A stretch of DNA of 64,000 nt from an uncultured Clostridia bacterium (GCA_947631085.1 CANRJY010000002.1:124001-188000); one strand, 5' to 3'. Shown: positions 37,547 to 46,639, counted from the stretch's first letter. Notes: generated by a model from the sequence alone, not told the origin. Numbers and translations are program-made.

Positions 37547-40468
37547 ATGCAGTCAGATAATAAAATAACACGCAGTATTCTTCCGGTGGCAGCACTGATA
37601 ACGGCTATTATAATCGCGTTTGTGCTGTTTACGCATCAAACACGCGAACGAACCATAGAGCAGAACGCGATTTATGTTGAGGATTCGGTTACTCAAAACG
37701 CGCGCCATATCGACAGGATGCTTCTCAATATGCGCAACAGCATATCGTCAATGGCGTATGTGTGCAGCAACACTATGGACCCTGCGGAAATAAATAAGGA
37801 AAGACTCGATACCATAGCCGAAAATTCGTATTTTATGTTCTTGAATTTTATTGACGACAAGCAGCAAAGCCGCGGTATTTCCGGCAGCAAGCTGGACGTG
37901 TCGCAGAGGCGCTACTATCTCGACGGCATGAATGGAAATGTCGGTATCGATGTTATATTTGATTCCACCATGTCCGACGAAACGCTTGTGGTGTTCTATT
38001 CTCCCGTAAAAAACGGCGACAAGGTGAGCGGCGTGCTTGTCGGATACTGTAACGAAAGCCAGATGCGCGATGTTTTATCAGCGTCGTTTTTCGGCGAGAC
38101 ATCGGAGACATACTTATGCATGGACGACGGAAGCATCATAGCGCAGTCCACAAACAACGATGACCGCGAAAACATATTCGATACGCGCTACGGCATGACG
38201 GACGAGGAGCATAACGATTTGATCCGCGCGTTTGAAAATCACGAGCCAAAGGGCTTTACATATCAAGGCTCGAAGGGCAGAGGCAACGCCTATGTGACTA
38301 AGCTTTCGAATGTGGACTGGATGCTGATGCAGACATTCCCCTCGACCGTAACGAGCCGCATGGTGAGCGACGCAAACCGCGCGGGATTTATTCTCGAAAG
38401 CATACTGCTCGGCCTTTTCGCCATATATATCGCGGCTATCCTTATTTCGGCAAGACGCAAGCAAAAGGCGATTTTAAAGGAAAACCAAAAATTCACGAGC
38501 ATAGTGGACGGCGTAACAAATCTGTTTACGCGCTTTATTGTAGTGGATTTGGAAAACAACTCCTATGAATATCTCCGTAATTTTTCGGAGTACGACGTGC
38601 CGAAGAGCGGCGTATATACCGACATGCATCACCGCATGATACATCTGTACCGATATGACGCAAACAGCACCGTAAATCCGGAAACTGTATTTTCAAAGGA
38701 ATATCTGCAGCAGCATCTTGACGCAAACACACCGTATCTGCAGTTCGAATACATGACCGAGGACGGCAAGCATTGGGATAATGTGTCTGTAATTGCTATG
38801 AGCCGCGAAAACGGCGTTTCTCAGACTGTTCTGTTCGCCATTCAGGATATAACCGACCTTAAACGCGAGGAGCTGCGCACGCGCACGGCTTTGCAGGAGG
38901 CGTACAATGCGGCCGATTTCGCGAACCACGCAAAGAGCGACTTCCTGTCGAGAATGTCGCACGACATAAGAACGCCGATGAACGCGGTTATGGGCATGAC
39001 GGCGATCGCCGCCATGCATCTCGACGATACCGAGCGCGTCAGGGACTGCCTGAACAAGATAACAATCTCAAGCCGTCATCTGCTAGGGCTTATAAACGAG
39101 ATTCTCGATATGTCAAAAATAGAGAGCGGAAAGTTTACGCTGAATGAAGAGGAAATAGATCTCTCGTCGATGATCGACGATCTGCTCACGATAATGCACC
39201 CGCAAATCGCGGCGAAAAATCAGCATTTAAAAATTAACGTGACTAATATAACTCACGAAAAGGTAATCGGCGACTCAATGCGCATACAGCAGGTATTTGT
39301 AAACATCATGGGCAACGCCGTGAAATTCACGCCCGAGGGCGGAAATATTGTAATGACGCTCACCGAAAAGCCTTCGGGCGTTTCCGGAAGCGGCTGTTAT
39401 GAATTTATCTTCGAGGATACCGGCATAGGTATGAGCAAGGATTTTATCGGGCGCATTTTTGAGCCGTTTGCCCGCGCAAGCGATTCGCGCACGGGACGCA
39501 TCGAGGGCTCAGGACTCGGTATGCCGATAGCGCAGAATATAGTTCGTCTTATGAACGGCGACATAAAGGTGGAGAGCGAGCTCGGCAAGGGTTCAAAATT
39601 CACCGTTACGCTCTATCTCCCGCTCTGCGGCGAGGATTCGGGCGACATATCGCATCTGAAGGATCTGTCGGTGCTCGTTGTGGACGACGACCAAATCACC
39701 TGTGAAAACGCGTGTGATTTGCTCGCGAGCATCGGTATGCAGTCGGAATGGGTAACCTCGGGCGACGACGCCATAGAGCGGCTCACGGCTGCACAGGAGG
39801 CAAACAGACATTATGCGGCTGTTATTCTCGACTGGAAGATGCCCGGCAAGGACGGCGTGCAGACGGCAAGGGAGATCCGCCACAAGATAAACAAGGATAT
39901 ACCCATTATAATCCTCTCCGCATATGATTGGTCCGCAATCGAGCATGAGGCGAGAGCTGCCGGCGTAAACGCGTTTATCACAAAGCCGCTGTTTAAATCA
40001 AGGCTCACTTACGTTATGAAAAATCTCGTAACACCCGATTCCATACCCGATAATTCCGACGTAAATCAGCTTCGCAGCGCAAATTATGAAAATAAGAGAA
40101 TACTTTTGGTCGAGGATAACCAGCTCAATATGGAAATAGCCGAAGAAATCCTCTCGACTACCGGCGTGACGGTGGAAAAGGCTTACGACGGCAAGGAGGC
40201 TGTCGATAAAATCATGGCGATGCCGGAAAATTACTACGATCTGATATTTATGGATATACAGATGCCGAATATGAACGGCTATGAGGCCACTTCGGCGCTG
40301 CGTATGTCCGAGCGCGAAGATCTTAAGAAAATACCGATTATCGCGATGACGGCGAACGCTTTCTCGGATGACGTATACCAGTCCAAGGCGGTCGGTATGA
40401 ATGAGCATATTTCCAAGCCCATAGATATTTCAACGCTTCTTAAGGTACTTGATACCTGGCTTAAATAA
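37547..40468 (+). CDS. Hybrid sensor histidine kinase with two receiver domains
   Basis: Extracellular Cache-like sensor, H-box FLSRMSHDIRTPMNAVMGM, HATPase GIGMSKDFIGRIFEPFARA, REC LVVDDDQ...LDWKMPG and LLVEDNQ...MDIQMPNMNG; start set at MQSDNK. Confidence 0.92.
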   Translation: MQSDNKITRSILPVAALITAIIIAFVLFTHQTRERTIEQNAIYVEDSVTQNARHIDRMLLNMRNSISSMAYVCSNTMDPAEINKERLDTIAENSYFMFLNFIDDKQQSRGISGSKLDVSQRRYYLDGMNGNVGIDVIFDSTMSDETLVVFYSPVKNGDKVSGVLVGYCNESQMRDVLSASFFGETSETYLCMDDGSIIAQSTNNDDRENIFDTRYGMTDEEHNDLIRAFENHEPKGFTYQGSKGRGNAYVTKLSNVDWMLMQTFPSTVTSRMVSDANRAGFILESILLGLFAIYIAAILISARRKQKAILKENQKFTSIVDGVTNLFTRFIVVDLENNSYEYLRNFSEYDVPKSGVYTDMHHRMIHLYRYDANSTVNPETVFSKEYLQQHLDANTPYLQFEYMTEDGKHWDNVSVIAMSRENGVSQTVLFAIQDITDLKREELRTRTALQEAYNAADFANHAKSDFLSRMSHDIRTPMNAVMGMTAIAAMHLDDTERVRDCLNKITISSRHLLGLINEILDMSKIESGKFTLNEEEIDLSSMIDDLLTIMHPQIAAKNQHLKINVTNITHEKVIGDSMRIQQVFVNIMGNAVKFTPEGGNIVMTLTEKPSGVSGSGCYEFIFEDTGIGMSKDFIGRIFEPFARASDSRTGRIEGSGLGMPIAQNIVRLMNGDIKVESELGKGSKFTVTLYLPLCGEDSGDISHLKDLSVLVVDDDQITCENACDLLASIGMQSEWVTSGDDAIERLTAAQEANRHYAAVILDWKMPGKDGVQTAREIRHKINKDIPIIILSAYDWSAIEHEARAAGVNAFITKPLFKSRLTYVMKNLVTPDSIPDNSDVNQLRSANYENKRILLVEDNQLNMEIAEEILSTTGVTVEKAYDGKEAVDKIMAMPENYYDLIFMDIQMPNMNGYEATSALRMSEREDLKKIPIIAMTANAFSDDVYQSKAVGMNEHISKPIDISTLLKVLDTWLK

Positions 40469-40495
40469 ATAGTAAAACAAAAGGAGGAATGCTTT

Positions 40496-42427
40496 ATGGA
40501 AATAGATTTTTCCGTTTACGATTCGCTGCCCTGCTGCGCTGTTGTTTTTCTGATTGACGATGAACTGCGGATTGTACATTCGAACAGGATCTATGATAAG
40601 TTATTCGACAACGAATACATTCATATGCAAAATGATGATAAACAAAAGTTTTTGGAATCGGTAAGACTCGCCGATTCTCCGCGTCAGATTGCGATAAAAC
40701 TCGTAAATTTGGCTGACACGCCGGTTTTCGTAAACGTTGTTACCGTAAAGCTGTCCGACACTCACGCGCTCGCGATAATGATCGACGATACCGAGCGGCA
40801 GGAGGAAATGAAACGGCTTCGAGAAAAATCGACCATAGACCCGCTTTCAAAGGTTTACAACCGCGTTACGGCTATAGACATGATCAACGAGCGGCTCGAA
40901 AATATGGAGCCGTATACCGAATGCGCTTTTGTTGTGCTCGATATAGATAATTTCAAAAACGTGAACGACACGTTCGGTCATTTATACGGCGACGCGGTAA
41001 TTTCCATGGCGGCGCAGCACATAAAGAGCGCACTTGACGACAAAGCGATCGTAGGACGTTTCGGCGGCGACGAGTTTTTCTTCTTTATCGATAACGTGAA
41101 CCGCGACGCACTTGAAGCGAGAGCCGAAAATATCCGTTTGGAAATACTCAGAATGAGAAACAACCCCGACGATGACAGCGATATTTCGTGCAGTATGGGT
41201 ATAGCGATAGGTCACGACGGCGCTACTTACACCGAGCTTTTCAAGCAGGCGGACAGCGCGCTTTACTCCGCTAAATCAAACGGAAAAAACCGCTACGAAT
41301 ATTTCAGCGGCGAGTATTTTGACGAGCATGCTATAGGCTACATAGGCGAGGAGGACGAAAGCGCACAGATTCAGGCGACGGAGGAAACGCAGGATATCAC
41401 AAAGGTTGCCCTTGAAATCGCGTCGAAGTCCGTCACCAACGAAAGCGCTATCGTAAATATTATGCGCCATGTCGGAATGGTTTTGGGACTTGACTGCGTC
41501 CAGATAATGAAATTTGATACCGTCGAGGATAAGGTCGGAATCGAGTTTCAGTGGTGGAAGGAATACAATGGCGCGTATAACGTGGTAAGCGCGGACAAAA
41601 AGGCGGGATACTATATGCACAGCGATTTGATGCTTTTCAGAGACAGATTCCTCAAAGACAATATATTCCGCTACACTCCCGATTTCAAGGAGGGATTTTC
41701 GCCGAAGTACCGCGACGTGTTTGTCGCGTCCGAAAAGTTCAGCATGTTTTACGCTTCAAACACCGCGAACGAGGAAATTTTCTACGTTGTCTGCTTCCAC
41801 AACTACGACAAGCTGCGCGTATGGGAGCCGAATGAAACAAACGATATGTTCGAGATAACAAAAATCATATCGATGTTTATGAAATCCTCGCACACGATGT
41901 CGGAACGCGAAAAACAGCTTGAAAGAAATCTCGACTTTACTCCCGACGGACTTTACACCTTGGCAAAATTCGACGAGGAGGCGGGACGCGTAAACCGCGA
42001 GGCGCGCAAAAACGGCAACAGGATCGCCATTATTCATTTTGACTTTAAATACTTCTACAAATTCAACAGAATATACGGCAAGCCCGAAGGCGACAGGCTC
42101 ATATCCCTGTTCTCAAAATTCCTTCTCACGGGCGACAAAACGAAGGTGGTTTCCGCAGGTATAAAAGGCACTGATATATTTATATCATTCGTGCGCTATC
42201 CGAAAGGCATGAACATATGCCCGATAGTCGAGGCGAAGCTGAACGAGTTTTGCGACAGCGTCGGAAAATACAAATCATTTCCGCCTGTCATAAAAGCGGG
42301 CGTATGCTCGTTTGACCCGGGCGATCCTATTTATAAGGCAATAGACATCGCAAAGAACGCAAAGCGCGGCTTGCAGCCTGACAGATGCGTGTGCGTTGAG
42401 GAAACCGACGTGGACTTTGATTTTTAA
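40496..42427 (+). CDS. PAS-GGDEF (active-type) protein with C-terminal GAF-like and degenerate GGDEF regions
   Basis: GRFGGDEFFFFIDN; 28 nt downstream of the hybrid kinase; C-terminal NRIAIIHFDFKYFYKFNRIYGKPEGDRLI lacks GGDEF. Confidence 0.85.
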   Translation: MEIDFSVYDSLPCCAVVFLIDDELRIVHSNRIYDKLFDNEYIHMQNDDKQKFLESVRLADSPRQIAIKLVNLADTPVFVNVVTVKLSDTHALAIMIDDTERQEEMKRLREKSTIDPLSKVYNRVTAIDMINERLENMEPYTECAFVVLDIDNFKNVNDTFGHLYGDAVISMAAQHIKSALDDKAIVGRFGGDEFFFFIDNVNRDALEARAENIRLEILRMRNNPDDDSDISCSMGIAIGHDGATYTELFKQADSALYSAKSNGKNRYEYFSGEYFDEHAIGYIGEEDESAQIQATEETQDITKVALEIASKSVTNESAIVNIMRHVGMVLGLDCVQIMKFDTVEDKVGIEFQWWKEYNGAYNVVSADKKAGYYMHSDLMLFRDRFLKDNIFRYTPDFKEGFSPKYRDVFVASEKFSMFYASNTANEEIFYVVCFHNYDKLRVWEPNETNDMFEITKIISMFMKSSHTMSEREKQLERNLDFTPDGLYTLAKFDEEAGRVNREARKNGNRIAIIHFDFKYFYKFNRIYGKPEGDRLISLFSKFLLTGDKTKVVSAGIKGTDIFISFVRYPKGMNICPIVEAKLNEFCDSVGKYKSFPPVIKAGVCSFDPGDPIYKAIDIAKNAKRGLQPDRCVCVEETDVDFDF

Positions 42428-42441
42428 AATTAAACTAAAAA

Positions 42442-42470
42442 AAGCGGACTGCATCGCTGCAGTCCGCTTA
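42442..42470. terminator. Bidirectional terminator
   Basis: AAGCGGACTGCA tcgc TGCAGTCCGCTT. Confidence 0.85.
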
Positions 42471-42477
42471 ATTTTTA

Positions 42478-44139
42478 CTATCTCGCCAGCATTCTGTTTA
42501 CGGCGCTTATCAGCGCGTAAATCGACGCGGTGTTTATGTTGTGGTCAACGCCCGCGCCCCAGTAAATACGCTTGCCGCCGTGCTCCTTTATGCCGATGTA
42601 TGTCGCCGCCTTTGAATCCGACGAGCGCGTGAGCGCGTGCTCGGTGTAGTCACTTATCTCGAAATCGAGATTGAGGAAGCGTCTCAAACCGTTACACAGC
42701 GCGTCGAGAGGACCGTTGCCTATGCCCTCTATCGACGAAACCTTGCCGTTATATTCAAGCGTGGCGGTGAGTATCGTAGACGCGTCCTCCGACTCGCTCG
42801 AACGGTAAAAACGCGTTTTTATCGGCTTTCCGACGTTCACATATGTATCCTTGAACGCCTGATGTATTTCGTGGTTCGTGAGCACCGTCTGCTTCTCGTC
42901 CGACATATCGTTTATCAGCGCCGAAAACTCGATAAGCATCTTCTTCGGCAGCACATAGCCGTACTTCTTTTCGAGTATATAGCTTACGCCGCCCTTTCCC
43001 GACTGGCTGTTTATCAAAATCGGCTCATATTTTCTGCCGATATCGGTCGGGTCTATCGTCAGATACGGGTTCGCCCACATATGCGACTCGTCGTGCTCGT
43101 ACTCGTCCATGCTCTTTTTTATCGCGTCCTGATGCGAGCCGGAGAACGCGACGTACGCCATCTCGCCCGCGTATGGGTGACGCGGATTTATCGGGAGCTT
43201 GTTGTATTTCTCAAATACCTCTATGATCTCGTCAATATGCTCGATATTCAGCTTCGGATCAATGCCCTGACAGAACATATTAAGCGCGACCGTGATAATA
43301 TCGGTGTTGCCCGTGCGCTCGCCGTTGCCGAAAAGCGTTCCCTCGATTCTGTCCGCTCCCGCCAAAAGCGCCAGCTCGCTCGAAGCCACGCCCGTACCTC
43401 GGTCGTTGTGCGCGTGAACGCTTATGACGAGGTTTTCACGGTTGTTCAGGTGCTTGCACATATATTCTATCTGATCCGCGTATACGTTAGCCGTCGCGAC
43501 CTCGATCGTCGAAGGCAGATTTATTATGACCTTCCTGTCGGGAGTGGGCTTGAACACGTCAAGAACGGCGTTCGTGATCTCAACCGCGTATTCGGGCTCG
43601 GTGCAGGTAAAGCTCTCCGGAGAATACTCGTAGCGGATATTGCCCTCGAGCTGCCCCTCGACGAGACTTGTCACCAGCTTCGCCCCGTCAACCGCGAGCT
43701 GCTTTATCTCTTCCTTATTCTTATGGAAAACTACGCGTCTCTGCAAGGTCGAGGTCGAGTTGTACAGATGCACGATAGCGTTTTTCGCGCCCTTCAGAGC
43801 CTCTATCGTTTTCGCGATAATATGCTCGCGCGCCTGAGTGAGCACCTGAATGGTAACGTCGTCGGGAATGAGGTTTTCGTCGATCAGACGGCGCACGAAA
43901 TCAAACTCCGTGTTCGACGCGGCGGGAAAGCCGACCTCTATCTCCTTGAAGCCGAGCTTTACGAGGAACGTGAAAAACTCGATCTTTTCGTCTATCGTCA
44001 TAGGCGAATAAAGCGCCTGGTTTCCGTCGCGCAGGTCGACGCTGCACCATATCGGCGCGTGGGTTATTTCCTTATCGGGCCATTCGCGGTTCTCCAGCGG
44101 AACCGGATGGTACATCTTTCTGTATTTCTTGTAATTCAT
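42478..44139 (-). CDS. leuA: 2-isopropylmalate synthase
   Basis: 558-aa track ORF; DLRDGNQALYSPM, HNDRGTGVASSELALLAGADRIEGTLFGNGERTGN; start at MNYKKYRKMYHP (GGAGGG RBS). Confidence 0.95.
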   Translation of the reverse strand: MNYKKYRKMYHPVPLENREWPDKEITHAPIWCSVDLRDGNQALYSPMTIDEKIEFFTFLVKLGFKEIEVGFPAASNTEFDFVRRLIDENLIPDDVTIQVLTQAREHIIAKTIEALKGAKNAIVHLYNSTSTLQRRVVFHKNKEEIKQLAVDGAKLVTSLVEGQLEGNIRYEYSPESFTCTEPEYAVEITNAVLDVFKPTPDRKVIINLPSTIEVATANVYADQIEYMCKHLNNRENLVISVHAHNDRGTGVASSELALLAGADRIEGTLFGNGERTGNTDIITVALNMFCQGIDPKLNIEHIDEIIEVFEKYNKLPINPRHPYAGEMAYVAFSGSHQDAIKKSMDEYEHDESHMWANPYLTIDPTDIGRKYEPILINSQSGKGGVSYILEKKYGYVLPKKMLIEFSALINDMSDEKQTVLTNHEIHQAFKDTYVNVGKPIKTRFYRSSESEDASTILTATLEYNGKVSSIEGIGNGPLDALCNGLRRFLNLDFEISDYTEHALTRSSDSKAATYIGIKEHGGKRIYWGAGVDHNINTASIYALISAVNRMLAR

Positions 44140-44168
44140 AATTATTCCCTCCATATCGCAATCGTTTA

Positions 44169-44205
44169 ACTAAAAAAGCTGAGTCACGCAACATGACCCA
44201 GCCCA
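44169..44205 (-). terminator. leuA attenuator terminator
   Basis: Minus-strand GCUGGGUCA uguugcg UGACUCAGC UUUUUU, between the leader peptide and leuA. Confidence 0.8.
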
Positions 44206-44258
44206 TAAATCCATACTTCACGCACAGAAAAACAAAACTGACGACCACATTGCCGGCT

Positions 44259-44309
44259 TCAGCTTAGTAGAAGTAATAGCATATTATTGTTAAATACCGC
44301 TTTTTTCAT
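44259..44309 (-). CDS. Leucine leader peptide MKKAVFNNNMLLLLLS
   Basis: ATG AAA AAA GCG GTA TTT AAC AAT AAT ATG CTA TTA CTT CTA CTA AGC TGA; five consecutive Leu codons; upstream AGAGGT RBS. Confidence 0.85.
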   Translation of the reverse strand: MKKAVFNNNMLLLLLS

Positions 44310-44338
44310 AGTACTCTACCTCTTTCCGTGTTGAATAT

Positions 44339-44367
44339 ATTCTACAATAAATTCCTCAATATGTCAA
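44339..44367 (-). promoter_or_regulatory. SigA-type promoter of the leu leader
   Basis: Minus-strand TTGACA-17 nt-TAGAAT. Confidence 0.75.
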
Positions 44368-44406
44368 TATCTTTTTTTCGAAAAATTGAAAATTTTTTGT
44401 CAATCT

Positions 44407-45456
44407 CTAATCCCCGAACGTATCCGCTATGCAGAAGAACGGCGTATAACCCATTTTATTTTCATAATCGAATTGCAGCGCTCTTATAACTCTGTCGGCG
44501 CGATCCTCCTCAACCACCGCTATTATGCCGTTTTTCCATGCCCGCGCGCATTTTACGCCTGTGTATTCCATAATTTTATCCGCCATAAAAAGCTGTTCGC
44601 GGTTAAGTCCCCACAGCCGTTTCAGCGATTGCTGCGACGCGTTTATCACTTTGAAAAGCGCGTCCGTTCCGTACCGTTTAAGTCCCTCGACGGCCGCGTC
44701 TATGCGGTCGTTCTCGTCAACGATATGCATGAGTCTCATAAACTGCACCTTGTCCTTTATAAACCGCCGAAGCACCTCGACCTGTTCCCTTGTCACTTCC
44801 GAAAACGACGTGATATGCGGATATACCGCGCGCACGCTTTCAAGCAGGGCGGCAGCCTCCGCCGAGCGTGAACGCGCTTTTTTCCTGCCTTGAACTGACA
44901 ATAATTTAAATCCCGTCAGCGGAAGCGGCACTCGCTCGGCTGTAACTCCGGACGTGTCGGTACACCAGCCCTTTTTATTCGCGAACAGCGACGCGTACGC
45001 GGACGGGTTTTCCCCGCCGGCGCAAAGCTCGGGCAGGTTTTCACATTCCATATCGTTGATTTTAAGAACCGCTCCAACCACCGCCGCTCTGTATTCACGC
45101 TCTGAATCGAAAAAGTCGGGTATGGATGAGCACGCCAAAAGCTCCGCGCCGGAAATCCCCATCGGAGCAAGACGCGAAATCGCCTGTAATGTGCGGTTTT
45201 TCGCAGGAAACGGGCTCAGAAGATGATGCGAGCGGCAGTTATTGCTGTCGCTGTCCTCAAGCTTTATTATATCGCCCCCGACCGCTCTGCCGCAGACCTG
45301 CACGCACATGGAAAGCGAACAGTTGAGCGAGCGGCTCTTCGGTATGTCAACGTCGCCGAGCAGGCTGCATAAGAGTCCCGACCGAAAAAAGCACAGATAC
45401 GAGGCTGATTCGCTGTACCGTCTGTAAAAATCTGTTTTCAGCTCTGTTAAATTCAA
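44407..45456 (-). CDS. Galactokinase-like (GHMP kinase fold) protein with degenerate motifs
   Basis: C-terminal FMRLMHIVDENDRIDAAVEGLKRYGTDALFKVINASQQSLKRLWGL resembles the GalK C domain; TTG start preceded by AGGAG likely (an upstream ATG at 45477 is an alternative). Confidence 0.5.
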   Translation of the reverse strand: MNLTELKTDFYRRYSESASYLCFFRSGLLCSLLGDVDIPKSRSLNCSLSMCVQVCGRAVGGDIIKLEDSDSNNCRSHHLLSPFPAKNRTLQAISRLAPMGISGAELLACSSIPDFFDSEREYRAAVVGAVLKINDMECENLPELCAGGENPSAYASLFANKKGWCTDTSGVTAERVPLPLTGFKLLSVQGRKKARSRSAEAAALLESVRAVYPHITSFSEVTREQVEVLRRFIKDKVQFMRLMHIVDENDRIDAAVEGLKRYGTDALFKVINASQQSLKRLWGLNREQLFMADKIMEYTGVKCARAWKNGIIAVVEEDRADRVIRALQFDYENKMGYTPFFCIADTFGD

Positions 45457-45535
45457 AAAATCACTCCTTTTTCTCATTATTTCCAAATACCGCGGATTAA
45501 TGCGGAGAGCGCGGAAATATATATTTCCCAAACAC

Positions 45536-45564
45536 TGGACAAATTCACGGCAAAATGTTATAAT
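45536..45564 (+). promoter_or_regulatory. SigA-type promoter for the DUF445 gene
   Basis: TGGACA-17 nt-TATAAT. Confidence 0.75.
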
Positions 45565-45572
45565 AACCTCAC

Positions 45573-45621
45573 GGCGTTACCAAAAGCAAAGCTTTTGACG
45601 CCTGAGAGAACATTGTATCAT
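45573..45621 (+). ncRNA. Putative structured 5'-leader motif, copy 1
   Basis: ggcgttaccaaaagcaaagcttttgacgcctgagagaacattgtatcat; matches 61579-61627 at 42/49 positions with no gaps. Confidence 0.6.
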
Positions 45622-45703
45622 AACGCTGCGGCGACGCTGCCGCCTTGCAGTTATGATATAATATTCAAAATGAGACAATATTAGAGAAAATTTTTGAGAA
45701 AAG

Positions 45704-46609
45704 GTGTTATATATGAATTTTTCATTTCTTATACCGCCTCTGATCGGCGGAGTTATAGGCTATATCACAAACGCCGTGGCGATTAAAATGCTGTTCAGGC
45801 CTCGCCGCGCCGTTTATATCGGCAAGCATCGGCTTCCTTTTACGCCCGGACTTATCCCGCGCGAGAAGGCGCGTGTGGCGAGATCCGTCGGAAATGTGAT
45901 AAGCACTCAGCTTCTTAATACCGAGACTTTAGCCGCTGTTCTGACGTCGGAAAATACTACTTCAAAAATAAGAAACGGCATAAAGGAATTTGTGGAGAAA
46001 AATAAAGATAATAATACCTCTCTCGGGAACGCCATGCTTTGGTTCATGTCCGAGAGCGACGCGGACGCCGTTACTTCAAAAGTCCAAAACGAGGCGGCGC
46101 GGTTTATTTACAATAAAATCACGGGAACACAGGCGCGCGAAGCAATCTCCTCGGGCATATCGAATCTTATAAAGAAAAAGATGGGCTCGATAGGGCTCGG
46201 AGTGCTCGATAAGCTGTTCGATCCCATCGCGCGCGGAATCGGCAGCGCGGTCAACGACGCTATTTACGAAAACGGATACGAGATCGTCGAAGAGCTTATT
46301 TCGTCGGAAACCGATAAGCTGAAAAAGCTGAAAATATGCGATGTGATCGATATGAATAAGGACAAAATGTCGTCGATCGCGGATTTTGTTATGAATATTT
46401 ATATGCGCGTTATCAGAGAACGGCTCGGACAGATACTTGAGAGCATAGATATAGCCAAGATCGTCGAGGACCGCATAGCCTCGTTCGACGTTATTCAGCT
46501 TGAAAATATGATTTTCGGAATCATGAAAAAGGAATTAAACGCAATCGTATATTTGGGGGCGCTGCTGGGCTTTATTATGGGCTGGCTCAATCTTCTTGTT
46601 AAATTCTGA
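45704..46609 (+). CDS. DUF445 family membrane protein (YheB-like)
   Basis: 301 aa, GGVIGYITNAVAIKMLFRPRRAVYIGKHRLPFTPGLIPREK. Confidence 0.9.
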   Translation: MLYMNFSFLIPPLIGGVIGYITNAVAIKMLFRPRRAVYIGKHRLPFTPGLIPREKARVARSVGNVISTQLLNTETLAAVLTSENTTSKIRNGIKEFVEKNKDNNTSLGNAMLWFMSESDADAVTSKVQNEAARFIYNKITGTQAREAISSGISNLIKKKMGSIGLGVLDKLFDPIARGIGSAVNDAIYENGYEIVEELISSETDKLKKLKICDVIDMNKDKMSSIADFVMNIYMRVIRERLGQILESIDIAKIVEDRIASFDVIQLENMIFGIMKKELNAIVYLGALLGFIMGWLNLLVKF

Positions 46610-46610
46610 T

Positions 46611-46637
46611 AAAAAAGGACGCCGCGGCGTCCTTTTT
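46611..46637. terminator. Bidirectional terminator
   Basis: AAAAAAGGACGCC gcg GGCGTCCTTTTT. Confidence 0.8.
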
Positions 46638-46639
46638 AC

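Noticed and set aside
42637-44169. 510-aa plus-strand ORF opposite leuA
   Set aside because: Composition typical of antisense to a GC-biased CDS (Arg/Val/Leu rich); leuA on the opposite strand is unambiguous.
44169-44400. T-box riboswitch upstream of leuA
   Set aside because: No AGGGUGGNACCGCG T-box sequence found; a Leu-rich leader peptide explains the region better.
45600-45607. TPP riboswitch-like CUGAGA after a stem in the leader motif
   Set aside because: Copy 2 reads CUGUGAG, and other TPP consensus blocks (for example ACCUGA) are missing.
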